Source: Liolophura sinensis (Eukaryota; Mollusca; Polyplacophora; Chitonida; Chitonidae). From it: a DNA stretch of 64,000 nt. Shown here piece by piece: positions 31,301-38,991 of the stretch. Position numbers and translations under genes: made by a program. The stretch covers positions 70,530,984 through 70,594,983 of the forward strand of contig NC_088300.1 in assembly GCF_032854445.1 (NCBI RefSeq). Reading direction: 5' to 3'. The notes beneath the pieces are model-generated. The model was not told the DNA's origin. It saw only the letters and a list, made by a program, of their open reading frames with translations, and did no database searches. Positions within the stretch are counted from its first letter, which is position 1. Each line of letters starts with the position of its first letter.

Positions 31301-33346
31301 ACAGTCATAAATGCGATATTACAGTTTCGATTATTCATTAATGCTTACATCACCATAATATACACAACCTGAAATGCACGTATATCTGGTAAAGGGGAGG
31401 TAAACGTCATCGAACTTAAGGAATGAAAAAGTCATTGAAGAACTCCTTGAGCTAAGACCCCAAAGCTCATTTGCACGTACAGATTAAAATGGTGCTTGAA
31501 CAATGCCCAGCGGTCCTATAACCATGCATTGTAGCTAGAACCTGACGATTGGGAAACCAATCTGGGTGATACATGGCAAACTGAAGGTTTCAAACTTCTG
31601 AGCTCTTCACGATAAAACCGTGAGGACCAAAACCACACAGAGCCGTTAGCCTGCAGGCTTGCGCGCTTCCATCCACGACAATCAAAACCTCAAACCTAAA
31701 AGAAACAGACTAAATTGTTAAAACAACTGTTAAAATTCGTGCAATATGAGTGGCAATACCTTGTTGTAAATTCCTTTATCTTTAAATGGAGTAGGCTATA
31801 CAAGGAAGAATATGAGAGAGCTATACACAAATTTATATTCGAATAAATTTGTATAATGTGTAGTCACTATTCATCTCATCCGCTTGTTTCACTTTACAGG
31901 ATATTTACACCATTGCCACGTTAATGTACCTTCTGTTGGTGTGTCTAATGAACGCGGTCACAGCAGTGGTTGTCAGGGAACATGGCGGCAGCATGGACAT
32001 GTCACCAGACGGTGCTGTCATCGTCGTCATGGCTTGCCTTTACTTCGGTTTCCATGGTATCATCTTTGGTTACATCTTCATTACGGTAAGTTTGACCAGA
32101 TTAGTGGTTGTAATAAATGTATAAACTAGCTTGGACATGCATGGTGCGTCATCTGACCGGGCTTTAAACTGCCCGGACGATTTGTACCGATATTCACGAA
32201 ACAAACCGCTACAATACTAACATTTGGCCAGGTAGTGCCTTCGTATATGTTCTTCAGTCTGTTCTCTACAAAGTACACTATACAATATTTATAGAAAATG
32301 CAACGAATCTTGTCCGGTTGTAAAAATTGAATATGGACTGTTGCGTGACTTTTTTGACGGATGCACCTTCACTGTTGTTATCCTAATTGCAATCATTTGC
32401 ACGAATGAGTCCAGAGACATCTGTCCGTCCTTACCGAAATTTCAATGAACGAACGTAACAGTTAAGCATCTATCTCCTTAATGAATGTGTATATTGGGGC
32501 TCTGATTAAATCACTGAAAACTACGACGGGGAAATATGGCTCACTCACGTCTTCTGCATATTTTGCTCCCATTCTTTAAAACAGTAGATAGAAAGTGTTA
32601 AGAGATATGACGCCGAATACGCTATATTTGTTAAGCGATCTCTTCTCCCTTACATTATTCAAGAGTACAGAAAGTGCTCAGTCTTTCATGGGAAACAATT
32701 TTTTTTCGCTTTGCTATTCAGGTGTACAGAACTCGAATTGTTGTTTCCAGGAAAGAAGAGGAATATAGGGTTAGTAATAGTTTTAAAAATGATAAGTGAT
32801 GTAAAATCCATGGAGATTTGAGTGTAACAGCTAAACTCATCTTGGTCTCCTAGACCAGTTCCAGACATAAATTCACACAAAACAACCAAAATAACAAAAA
32901 TCAGTGAGATCGATTTCAAAACAGACCTCGTACAGTGTAGATTTTATCTGTGTATGTAATATGTTATGCAACAGCTATGCTGAATTCAACTCGTGTTAAA
33001 CACGGGCTTACAATGTAGATCATTCAGTAATGTGATCTAGGACTATCTTGAGTGAACAATGTATAATAGTAATTGTTTCTTGACATTTGTGCCAGTATAT
33101 ATTCTCACCCAACGATGAATGCCTGTACATTTGAATTTATTGTTCAAAATTTGAATTTCTCAAAAAAACAGGATAGCTAAAAGCCCTTTCAAATAATGAT
33201 TTGATAATTTCAAATACTCTTCTTTGTTTCTTCAGTCTCGATTAGCGCAGCAGTTTTCCGCCGGTTCACCTGACATATCCTTTGGCCAGTGGGAACACGG
33301 GATCAACGACTCTTTCACCAATCACGACACGTCAATGTTATACTGA
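25241..33346 (+). CDS. pentameric ligand-gated ion channel subunit lacking the Cys-loop cysteines (complete, 8 coding exons)
   Basis: Coding exons: 25290-25329, 25746-25975, 26996-27124, 27872-28078, 28971-29225, 29552-29704, 31900-32085, 33236-33346. All borders are GT..AG; the first intron is phase 1 and the rest phase 0. The product is 436 residues. Order: polar N-terminus (1-90), extracellular beta-sandwich (about 91-275; SILQILNLNI, YWNPKL, then the Pro-loop YPFDTQ at 197-202), TM1 about 279-303, TM2 about 306-325, TM3 starting at LDIYTIATLMY, a loop of only about 13 residues, TM4 about 377-399, and a 37-residue tail. The two cysteines that normally bracket the loop around PFD are His and Leu here; the proline is kept. 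No vicinal Cys pair marks a nicotinic alpha subunit. Such proteins are plasma-membrane channels assembling as pentamers; the ligand cannot be inferred. ATG 25290 is preceded in frame by TGA at 25242. No signal peptide is visible, which is odd for this family. Confidence 0.9.
25746..25975 (+). CDS. pLGIC exon 2 (N-terminal hydrophilic region)
   Basis: The acceptor is CCCCACAG and the donor GTAGGA. It encodes residues 14-90, charged and Ser/Thr-rich with no hydrophobic segment, ending RRQFK. It may form an N-terminal helix ahead of the beta-sandwich. Confidence 0.88.
26000..26438. other. intron 2 sequence of the pLGIC gene
   Basis: No element was recognised in this part. It contains a short GTT-repeat at about 26117-26130 and the doublet AGGCCTAACAGGCCTAACAG near 26334. 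Confidence 0.4.
26454..26703 (-). mobile_element. SINE (family 1), near full-length, in pLGIC intron 2
   Basis: In minus orientation all parts are present: tail (TTATTTATTTGATTGG on plus), ACTCAAGAATATTTCACTTA, a GC-rich middle with CCGCAGGTTGCTG, and a tRNA-like head at the right with B-box-like GGACTTGAA-type sequence (plus: CTTGAACTCACAGCGACC). It is flanked by an apparent 15-bp direct repeat GGCCTAG(C/T)GGTTGGA at 26439-26453 and 26704-26718, which may be the target-site duplication although it resembles the head's own A box. Confidence 0.9.
26996..27124 (+). CDS. pLGIC exon 3 (first beta strands of ligand-binding domain)
   Basis: The acceptor is TTTGCAG and the donor GTTAGT. Residues 91-133 include VRCSILQILNLNI and EILLEARWRD, which match the beta1-beta2 pattern of the superfamily (V-x-x-x-I-L-Q-I-L and L-x-x-x-W-x-D). 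Confidence 0.92.
27319..27567 (-). mobile_element. SINE (family 1), near full-length, in pLGIC intron 3
   Basis: Minus orientation. From left to right on plus: TTTATTTATTTAATTGATTG tail, CACTTATACGACGGCGGCC, ACAGGTTGCTGG, CCACGTACGACCGGAGAGG, and the head end GCCACGGAGGCCACC. The head region is rearranged compared with 26454-26703. Confidence 0.9.
27739..27776. repeat. imperfect palindrome in pLGIC intron 3
   Basis: CATGGAGATATATATGAA is followed closely by TCCATATATACCTCCATG. The arms of 18 bp match with two mismatches and the loop is very short. Possible cruciform or hairpin; function unknown. Confidence 0.6.
27872..28078 (+). CDS. pLGIC exon 4 (W-N-P-K-L motif to Pro-loop)
   Basis: The acceptor is TCTGTTACAG and the donor GTATAA. 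Residues 134-202 contain YWNPKLIIANV, the usual W-x-P-x-L segment, and end in QQYPFDTQ. The first cysteine of the canonical Cys-loop is His at its position; another Cys lies further upstream (LRKCKG). Confidence 0.92.
28327..28458 (+). mobile_element. SINE (family 1), 5' half only, in pLGIC intron 4
   Basis: Plus orientation. A-box-like TGGTAAGCGCGCTAGC, then AATGCGGTCGCTGTGAGCTC (B box region), GTCCAGCTCATGCTGACTTC and GTCTGCCAGCAACCTGCG. It stops before the 3' body and tail. Confidence 0.88.
28971..29225 (+). CDS. pLGIC exon 5 (rest of extracellular domain to start of TM1)
   Basis: The acceptor is TTTTTGCAG and the donor GTACGT. Residues 203-287 start with ELSIRV, where the second canonical Cys would be Leu, include GDWHVY, and end in RRLGYLWWNVFLEV entering TM1. 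Confidence 0.92.
29552..29704 (+). CDS. pLGIC exon 6 (end of TM1 and TM2)
   Basis: The acceptor is GCTTTTCAG and the donor GTAAGT. Residues 288-338 carry LMSFLTMAMPP (TM1 end), then SSERLLADLLLVITLLVF and the M2-M3 linker KVSFLSYL. By hand alignment Glu-1' and Arg0' are kept, while 2', 6', 9' and 13' are Leu, Leu, Ile and Val. Confidence 0.92.
29799..29803. repeat. target-site duplication (GTTTC), left copy
   Basis: GTTTC immediately precedes the left LTR (29804). The identical 5 bp follow the right LTR at 31324-31328. Confidence 0.75.
29804..29959 (-). repeat. 3' LTR of the compact retroelement
   Basis: This matches 31158-31323 from TATAATGTTTAACACATCA to ATTACA (plus orientation), including CATGGTCAGAGCATGACGTA. 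Confidence 0.85.
30150..30921 (-). pseudogene. decayed gypsy-type gag
   Basis: An ATG at 30921 (minus) opens a frame interrupted by two in-frame TAG codons. An open block at 30657-30460 contains SIDSYHTRLRQLSKRCDF and then RLRRRALRE, which match the retrotransposon Gag (capsid-type) domain common in Ty3/gypsy elements of animals. Downstream, in a shifted frame, CYCGYSLPHAR resembles the beginning of a zinc-knuckle-like Cys motif. Stops and frameshifts make it non-functional. No protease, reverse transcriptase or integrase is present. Confidence 0.8.
31158..31323 (-). repeat. 5' LTR of the compact retroelement
   Basis: This is the right-hand copy in plus coordinates. It has about 10 extra bases (TGCTTGCGTC region near 31230) compared with the left copy. 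It is followed by the GTTTC duplication at 31324-31328. Confidence 0.85.
31324..31328. repeat. target-site duplication (GTTTC), right copy
   Basis: Identical to 29799-29803. Five bp is a usual length for Ty3/gypsy insertions. Confidence 0.75.
31329..31899. other. rest of pLGIC intron 6
   Basis: No gene was recognised. It includes a small perfect hairpin, ACAAATTTAT...ATAAATTTGT, near 31829-31854. Confidence 0.4.
31900..32085 (+). CDS. pLGIC exon 7 (TM3, short loop, TM4)
   Basis: The acceptor is CACTTTACAG and the donor GTAAGT. Residues 339-400 hold DIYTIATLMYLLLVCLMNA (TM3), a short loop with REHGGSMDMSPDG, and VMACLYFGFHGIIFGYIF (TM4). Typical animal subunits have 80 or more residues in the M3-M4 loop. 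Confidence 0.92.
32086..33235. other. pLGIC intron 7
   Basis: AT-rich sequence of about 1.15 kb with no recognised element. Confidence 0.5.
33236..33346 (+). CDS. pLGIC exon 8 (C-terminal tail and stop)
   Basis: The acceptor is TTGTTTCTTCAG. It encodes 36 polar residues ending HDTSMLY, then TGA at 33344-33346. After TM4 this tail would be extracellular. No consensus AATAAA signal was found close downstream. Confidence 0.8.
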   Translation, partial: SRLAQQFSAGSPDISFGQWEHGINDSFTNHDTSMLY

Positions 33347-33898
33347 TCCGGTTGCCATAGTGACCGTGCTTCTGGTGCCTTTTTTCAAAATGGCCTTCTT
33401 GCCTCAAAACGGACAATGCAACAAACTGACTTAACACAGAGACTTGTATATGCATCCAGTTAACGTATTGTAAATAATGCAGTCGCCTTTAATTCCACAT
33501 AAATTCACATTCGAAAGTCACAAATTTTGGATTGTAAGAAACAAAAGCCTGCAGCTCATTTGGATGACGTAGTCATTTGCAAATATATATGTATATGTAT
33601 TGCATGAAACAGAATATGACAGTGAAATATTGTATATACATGAATGAAGCTCAAAAGAATTTTTTTGTGCAGCTGCTTTACAATGTAATCAATAAGAAAT
33701 TACCAGTGTAGGTCGTTTGGAACCCAAGCAGGTTTTACTTATCTAACCAGATGATTCTATTTAAAGCCTCATTTTTCACTAAATAGTAGTAACAAATTTT
33801 CATGTTTAAAACTGTTAGAAAAGCACAGAAATTGTTTTAATACTGAAGCATTTCAAGGCTTCCATGCTGACGTTTTTAACATGTGTGTTTCTCTACAG

Positions 33899-34057
33899 AT
33901 TCATTCGAAGGTCATGACCTTCCTGTCTTCCACGATATACCCAGAGAATCTCAAAGTAGAGAACAGCCATTACTTAATCCAAGATTATAGTTCACATTGT
34001 GCCATAGTTTGGAGCGGTCACTTGCTTCATCATATTACTGTATTGTGGATTATTTAG
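33899..34057 (+). CDS. candidate alternative terminal exon of the pLGIC gene
   Basis: A good acceptor (GTGTTTCTCTACAG, AG at 33897-33898) is followed by sequence open in two frames. In phase 0, directly joinable to exon 7 (donor 32086), it runs 52 codons to TAG 34055-34057. In phase 1 it runs to TAG 33988-33990 and reads like a polar tail containing REQPLLNP; that frame would need an upstream exon ending in phase 1. Neither reading is confirmed. It could be an alternative 3' exon, a decayed exon or chance. Confidence 0.35.
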   Translation: MHSKVMTFLSSTIYPENLKVENSHYLIQDYSSHCAIVWSGHLLHHITVLWII

Positions 34058-34542
34058 ATTATTGTTTAAAAATTGCTGCTAGTCGAAAATTTTGCAATTT
34101 TTATTGTTGTTGTAAATCTTTTTTATACAGAATTTGCAGCGAAATATAACAATATATTTATTTTAATTTACATATATTATTGTATAGGGCCTGTCTTAAA
34201 CCGAAATGGCTGCAAGCATGGATGTGTTGTAAACAGCATGGCTGTTTGCATGAATGTTCCGGCATATTTTGATTTTTATATCACTGGAAGATTGGGTCAC
34301 AGAGAAATCGGAAAGAATGGAACTAACGGGACAAAAAGTTATTTATAAGTACAGACTGTAGGCCTATAGGCCTATAATCCACCTTTTATCTAGCATTTCA
34401 AAGTTGTTTGGATCACACTAAATGGAACTGAATTACAAGGAGTATTTTGAAAAACTGTCATAACAAATGATAAGACGATCCCAATATAGGCTAATCTTGT
34501 TTCTGTACTGGGATGATCATGCACATGCACATAAACGGTTGC

Positions 34543-35277
34543 TTACATTACCATAACAAACGATCCCTATATAGGCTACTCTTGTGTCGTTCACATTACC
34601 ATAACAAACGATCCCTACATAGGCTACTCTTGTGTTGTTACATTACCATAACAAACGATCCCTATATAGGCTACTCTTGTGTCATTCACATTACCATAAA
34701 AACGATCCCTATATAGGATACTCTTGTGTTGTTTACATTACCATAGCAAACGATCCCTACATAGGCTACTCTTGTGTTGTTACATTACTATAACAAACGA
34801 TCCCTATATAGGCTACTCTTGTGTTGTTTACATTACCATAACAAACGATCCCTATATAGGCTACTCTTGTGTTGTTTACATTACCATAGCAAACGATCCC
34901 TATATATGCTACTCTTGTGTTGTTACATGACCATAACAAACGATCCCTATATAGGCTACTCTTGTGTTGTTTACATTACCATAACAACCAATCCCTATAT
35001 AGGCTACTCTTGTGTTGTTTACATTACCATAACAAACGATCCCTACATAGGCTACTCTTGTGTTGTTTACATTACCATAACAAACGATCCCTATATAGGC
35101 TACTCTTGTGTTGTTACATTACCGTAACAAACGATCCCTATATAGGCTACTCTTGTGTTGTTTACACTACCATAACAAACGATCCCTATATAGGCTACTC
35201 TTGTGTTGTTTATATTACCATAACAAACGATCCCTATATAGGCTACTCTTGTGTTGTTTACATTACCATAACAATAG
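34543..35277. repeat. 48-bp minisatellite, about 15 units, between duplicated flanks
   Basis: The unit contains TTACATTACCATAACAAACG and ATCCCTATATAGGCTACTCT then TGTGTTGTT. Lengths alternate between 48 and 46 bp depending on TGTTGTTTACATT versus TGTTGTTACATT. The left flank (about 34495-34530, CTTGTTTCTGTACTGGGATG, ATCATGCACATG) and the right flank (about 35283-35315, CTTGTTATAGAACTGGAATG, ATCATGAACATG) also resemble each other, so the array sits inside a larger duplication. The open frames on plus here are artefacts. Confidence 0.95.
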
Positions 35278-35828
35278 AATATTCTTGTTATAGAACTGGA
35301 ATGATCATGAACATGACATCCTCTGGCGGTTGGTTATGGATCAAACGTTATAGAATTATTCATGTCTGTTCTCATATGTTCTGACGCGGTCCTCCCTCAG
35401 TGAAATGCTGTATTTAACTTTGTACAAATTTACATCACGTTGCAACCCCATATATAATTTATATCTACGGGTATAGTTACAGCAAAATATTAATTACTGT
35501 CTTGTACATATTCTGCTGGATAAAAAAAAATATTTGTTGAAAAAAAAAGTGCCCTGCAGTTTTGTTTTAAAAACAAAAGAACAGTTAAAAAGAATCGAGC
35601 TGATACGATACGCTTTAACGAGGGCCTATATCTGCGGGTCCCTTTTTTTGCCTTCATGAAGTCAAGCGATATGACACGCAGATGTCGTCGCCGATGAAAT
35701 GAGCAAAATTATATATTATAATTATATAGCCATAGCTTTATTACCCTTATAGTGCACTAACCGAGTTAAACGATACATGCACATGTAAATCTATACACTG
35801 TTGGTCGCATGCATGGCTTCTTCATTTG
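35278..35828. other. non-coding stretch, nothing recognised
   Basis: Only AT-rich unique sequence with short A runs (for example 35521-35548). Confidence 0.4.
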
Positions 35829-35925
35829 TGGGGTTTTACTTAATACTTAACAATTTTTATAGTTCCTATGATGACGAGGAGTCAGGTGTGTGTGCTTCTT
35901 GGTCTACTGTGGCATGATGATTCCA
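35829..35925 (-). mobile_element. SINE (family 2), tail-side fragment
   Basis: GGGTTTTACTTAATACTTAA, then GATGACGAGGAGTCAGGTGT and GTGCTTCTTGG correspond to the tail-proximal part of the copies at 6600 and 7215. The head is absent. Confidence 0.6.
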
Positions 35926-37133
35926 TCAAAATTGTGTAATTTGCGTAGTACATTCACAATGACGTGTAACAGCGGCACACACAGTTTGTACCATACATAT
36001 GTCATTGTTTTGGCACGGTCGATTTTAGAGAGTCACTGAATCTGGAAATCGAAATACTTTGGACGCTTTGCCTCTTGGATTATTTCTTTATATCTGGTTT
36101 CGAACGCCTTATTCTAAAGATTTGTTTTACGTATATGGCGGCGCTGTCATGAAACCGGCGTGCCAGGAGTAAACCAAAGCGACTGACCAGGTATCTGAAA
36201 AACCTATTTAATTAGAACCGCAGCCGGATTCGAGCCATCCAAAAACCTTAAGGACAAGGCTTAAGTAATATCTCAGCCAGAGAGATATCAATAACCAGAG
36301 AGGTATCAATTTAACTCCTGCTGTGCTTTGCTACACAGCGCACTATGTCACAGAAACTGAAACCAGCATGCAAATAACGAGTTCTGTATATAGGCCTAAT
36401 AAAACATTTTCCGCATGCAACCAATTCAAATGGAAACAGTATTAAGCAGCTAAGGATACAGTGTCAAGTCTCAAGCGGTAAATCATGAGCTCTAGGCCTA
36501 CCGGTACAGTATATATATGCCATACAAACAATACTAGCATCTGAAAAACTCTGTGTGTTCTATTTTCATCGCTACATGATACATTTCTATACTCAGCGAT
36601 CAGTTACCCATTTGTTTTCTTGCTCACGAAAGCGTTCTGTTTGGTCTCAAATTACCCATTTCATTTTGAACGATACAATAAAACCAGGGTATGTATATAC
36701 TGCATGGAATTTCAAGTCGTCCAGTTTATGATTCGCTTTAATCTACATGATTGCTCTCGATGGCACAGGGGACAAATTTAAACATGTGATAGGCTGGTCA
36801 AGCAAATGGCACATATATATAATGGCTATATATTTCGCAGAACACAAGGCCCTATCCCACAACCAGTGCAAGGTGGTGCCATTCCCGATAGCCATGCACA
36901 TAATGACAAGATTTCGTTCACATTCAAACTTTTGTCCAGTACTTTTACCGTGATTAGAGGCATTCAGCCCATAGCAGAGTACGTCGTTATGCGTGTTACA
37001 TACACAAGCAATAAGGATTAACAACACACTGAACCTCAAAGCCTAGATCAGAATATTGATTTTTATATCAACCTCTGTCGAGTTGCATAGAGCGTACATG
37101 GAAGGGAGGCTACTTGTACGGACATGTACTCCA

Positions 37134-37135
<2 letters not shown>
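35926..37135. other. 1.2 kb non-coding stretch
   Basis: No gene was recognised. Opposed overlapping frames at 36743-37039 lack any recognisable domain. Confidence 0.4.

Positions 37136-37169
<34 letters not shown>
37136..37169. repeat. (TA)n microsatellite
   Basis: An uninterrupted TA dinucleotide run of about 16 repeats. Confidence 0.98.
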
Positions 37170-37170
<1 letters not shown>

Positions 37171-37671
37171 CACATCTACTGATGAAGATGTTCGTTTGAA
37201 TCAACGTTTAGGAATCGAAAGACCTATATATGCCACTCCGCTACACAAGTCAAGATTTATGTACGATATTGATTATTTTGGGGAACGAAAGATTGAATTT
37301 CAATACGCCTGTATCGATTGCCTATATGATGCATGTATTAATCTGTTAGTAATTCATGCACCAGCCTGAGAACAAGCCTTCCATCGCCTCTCTACCAAGT
37401 AAACACGTATACACCTCCTGGCGTGATATTCTAGTTGAATCAGTCAAGATCGCATTAAATGAGTCACCTTTTGCCCTACAACAGCTTTTCGGGCCCGTGC
37501 CGGATTGGCATGAGAAGAATAATACACAGCTTGGGCCCAAATCACTTCAAGCTGGAAAGATTGCCCTCTACATGTGTAAGTGCGACACTTACAACGACTG
37601 AATCATTGTCCAATATTAACGACCTTGATTATGGTCATACTAGCCTTGTCCTTGTATAACCCGTTGCTGGG

Positions 37672-37850
37672 GAGCGAGTCGTGGTCGAGTGGTTAAGGCG
37701 CTTTCCTTTCAATCGCTAGGACAACACTGGGCAGGGAATTTGTGGATTCCCCATCCCTCTTCGTATTTCTTGGGATTTAATTGGTTCGTTATGTTTTCTA
37801 AAGTTCGTAAAGACCACATGCAGCCGTGGTATATAACTCCACAACTTACG
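37672..37850 (+). mobile_element. SINE (family 3), tRNA-Ser/Leu-like head
   Basis: The A-box-like GTGGTCGAGTGGTTAAGGCG is typical of long-arm (Ser/Leu) tRNA genes, but the fold does not continue as a tRNA. The body shares GGGAATTTGTGGATT and CCCC with the element at 55640. It is therefore annotated as a tRNA-derived repeat, not a tRNA gene. Confidence 0.6.
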
Positions 37851-37960
37851 TATAGCTAGATATGTTTGAATTTGTTAGCATACACATGTACATTTGTGAG
37901 TCATTTTGAGTCACAATCCATATACATAAATATATATGTATAGTGCGTATATAAATGCAT

Positions 37961-38169
37961 TATTTCATATCCGTTTAAGTCCAGCTCATCCTGGCTTCCT
38001 CTCCGGCCATAAGTGGGAAGCTCTGCCAGCAACCTGCGGATTGTCGTGGGTTTCCCCCGGCTCTGTTCGGTTTCCTCCCACCATAACGCTGGCCGCCGTC
38101 GTATAAATGGAATATTCTTGAGTACGGCGTATACCACCAATCAAATAAATAAATAAATATTTCATATCC
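37961..38169 (+). mobile_element. SINE (family 1), 5'-truncated copy with perfect 12-bp target-site duplication
   Basis: The body at 37973-38157 begins within the head (GTTTAAGTCCAGCTCATCC), continues with CTCTGCCAGCAACCTGCGG, CTTGAGTACGGCGTATACC and the AATAAATAAATAA tail. It is flanked by identical TATTTCATATCC at 37961-37972 and 38158-38169. This is a clean case of LINE-mediated insertion and defines the family's 3' end. Confidence 0.92.
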
Positions 38170-38636
38170 TGCATGGGTATACTCAGAATTTTAATATTCT
38201 GTTTTTAAACATTTTTATACACAAAGACATGATAAACTTTTTGTGTGCATCTCAGCTACGTGTACTTCTTTGTGGACATCATCTCAGTCACATGTTTAAA
38301 AGCAGAAATTAAGACCACTGCAAACTGTACCTGAAACTGGCATTACCTACTATTTTTCTAAAGATTTTTACCACTCATGCCATTAAATAAAGACAAATTG
38401 TTTGGATTCTTTGCTGGGCTTAATGGATCACTTTAACAAGTTTTGTTTTCTTTTACAATAAACCTGGTATTTAAAAATCAATTAAAGTTTCAGATAGGGG
38501 TTAAGTAGCCTTTCCTGTGAAGTTTACCTTCATTTTTTTCTTTCACTTTAAATGAAATCATCTTCGTTTCTATAGCCCTTTTTTTTTTACACCGCTCCGC
38601 TGCCATCCCAAGTCCTAACCACTGTCAATTGATAGC
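38170..38636. other. non-coding stretch, nothing recognised
   Basis: AT-rich unique sequence. A T run occurs near 38578-38588. Confidence 0.4.
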
Positions 38637-38957
38637 TCAGTAGATGTCACTCCTTACATTCCGTACATGTTTCTTGCACATATAGTTCACTTTCCGCATC
38701 TTTGTGTACTCTTCGTATAAGCGGCCATCAGCTCTGACTTCGGCTAAAATAATAAAGCATCCAGTGTTAGACCTACATTTCTTCCCCACTCTACAAAACG
38801 CTTCACCGGGCTGAAGAGATAAAACATCTATACAATAACGGCTTCTCTGGCCTGTATTCCATTCTGATGAATGAGTATTTAACCATTGTTTGAGTTCAGC
38901 AGCTATAAGACCAAACATATATGAAACATGGAAACTTCTGTTCATAGTTGTGTTCAT
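38637..38957 (-). CDS. hypothetical 106-residue ORF or exon
   Basis: An ATG at 38957-38955 (minus) opens 106 codons to the stop at 38637. The residues are well mixed and not repeat-like, with VLSLQPGEAFCRVGKKC, then NTGCFIILAEVRADGRLY and five cysteines in total. It may instead be a spliced exon: on minus, TTTGGTCTTATAG gives an acceptor at 38904-38903, and ACGGAAT|GTAAGG gives a possible donor near the 3' end. I do not recognise the family. No signal peptide is clear. A 15-bp-arm palindrome overlaps the start codon. It could be a decayed exon. Confidence 0.4.
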   Translation of the reverse strand: MNTTMNRSFHVSYMFGLIAAELKQWLNTHSSEWNTGQRSRYCIDVLSLQPGEAFCRVGKKCRSNTGCFIILAEVRADGRLYEEYTKMRKVNYMCKKHVRNVRSDIY

Positions 38958-38991
38958 ATACTTATCGCATAGAAATATGCGATAAGTATAT
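38956..38991. repeat. perfect hairpin, 15-bp arms, 6-nt loop
   Basis: The left arm ATATACTTATCGCAT (38956-38970), loop AGAAAT and right arm ATGCGATAAGTATAT (38977-38991) pair without mismatch. It is an AT-rich dyad next to the start of the 38957 ORF on minus. Confidence 0.85.

Larger units (their letters stand above)
29804..31323 (-). mobile_element. compact LTR retrotransposon (gypsy-like gag only), antisense in pLGIC intron 6
   Basis: Two direct repeats of 156 and 166 bp (29804-29959, 31158-31323) flank about 1.2 kb. Read on minus, each LTR starts TGTAAT and ends ATTATA. A purine-rich tract (AAAGAAATGGAGAGA on minus) lies directly upstream of the 3' LTR, as expected for a polypurine tract. 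Perfect 5-bp duplications GTTTC flank the element. The interior holds a decayed gag (30150-30921) and has no room for pol, so this is a non-autonomous, internally deleted copy. No convincing tRNA primer site beginning TGG was found next to the 5' LTR. The LTRs differ by a 10-bp indel and scattered substitutions, so the insertion is not recent. Confidence 0.85.

Noticed and set aside
34774-35384. overlapping plus ORFs with RLLLCCLHYHNKRS-type repeats
   Set aside because: They are translations of the 48-bp minisatellite downstream of the channel gene.
37672-37760. tRNA-Ser/Leu gene
   Set aside because: Only an A-box-like start is present. The rest cannot fold into a tRNA and is shared with another SINE copy.
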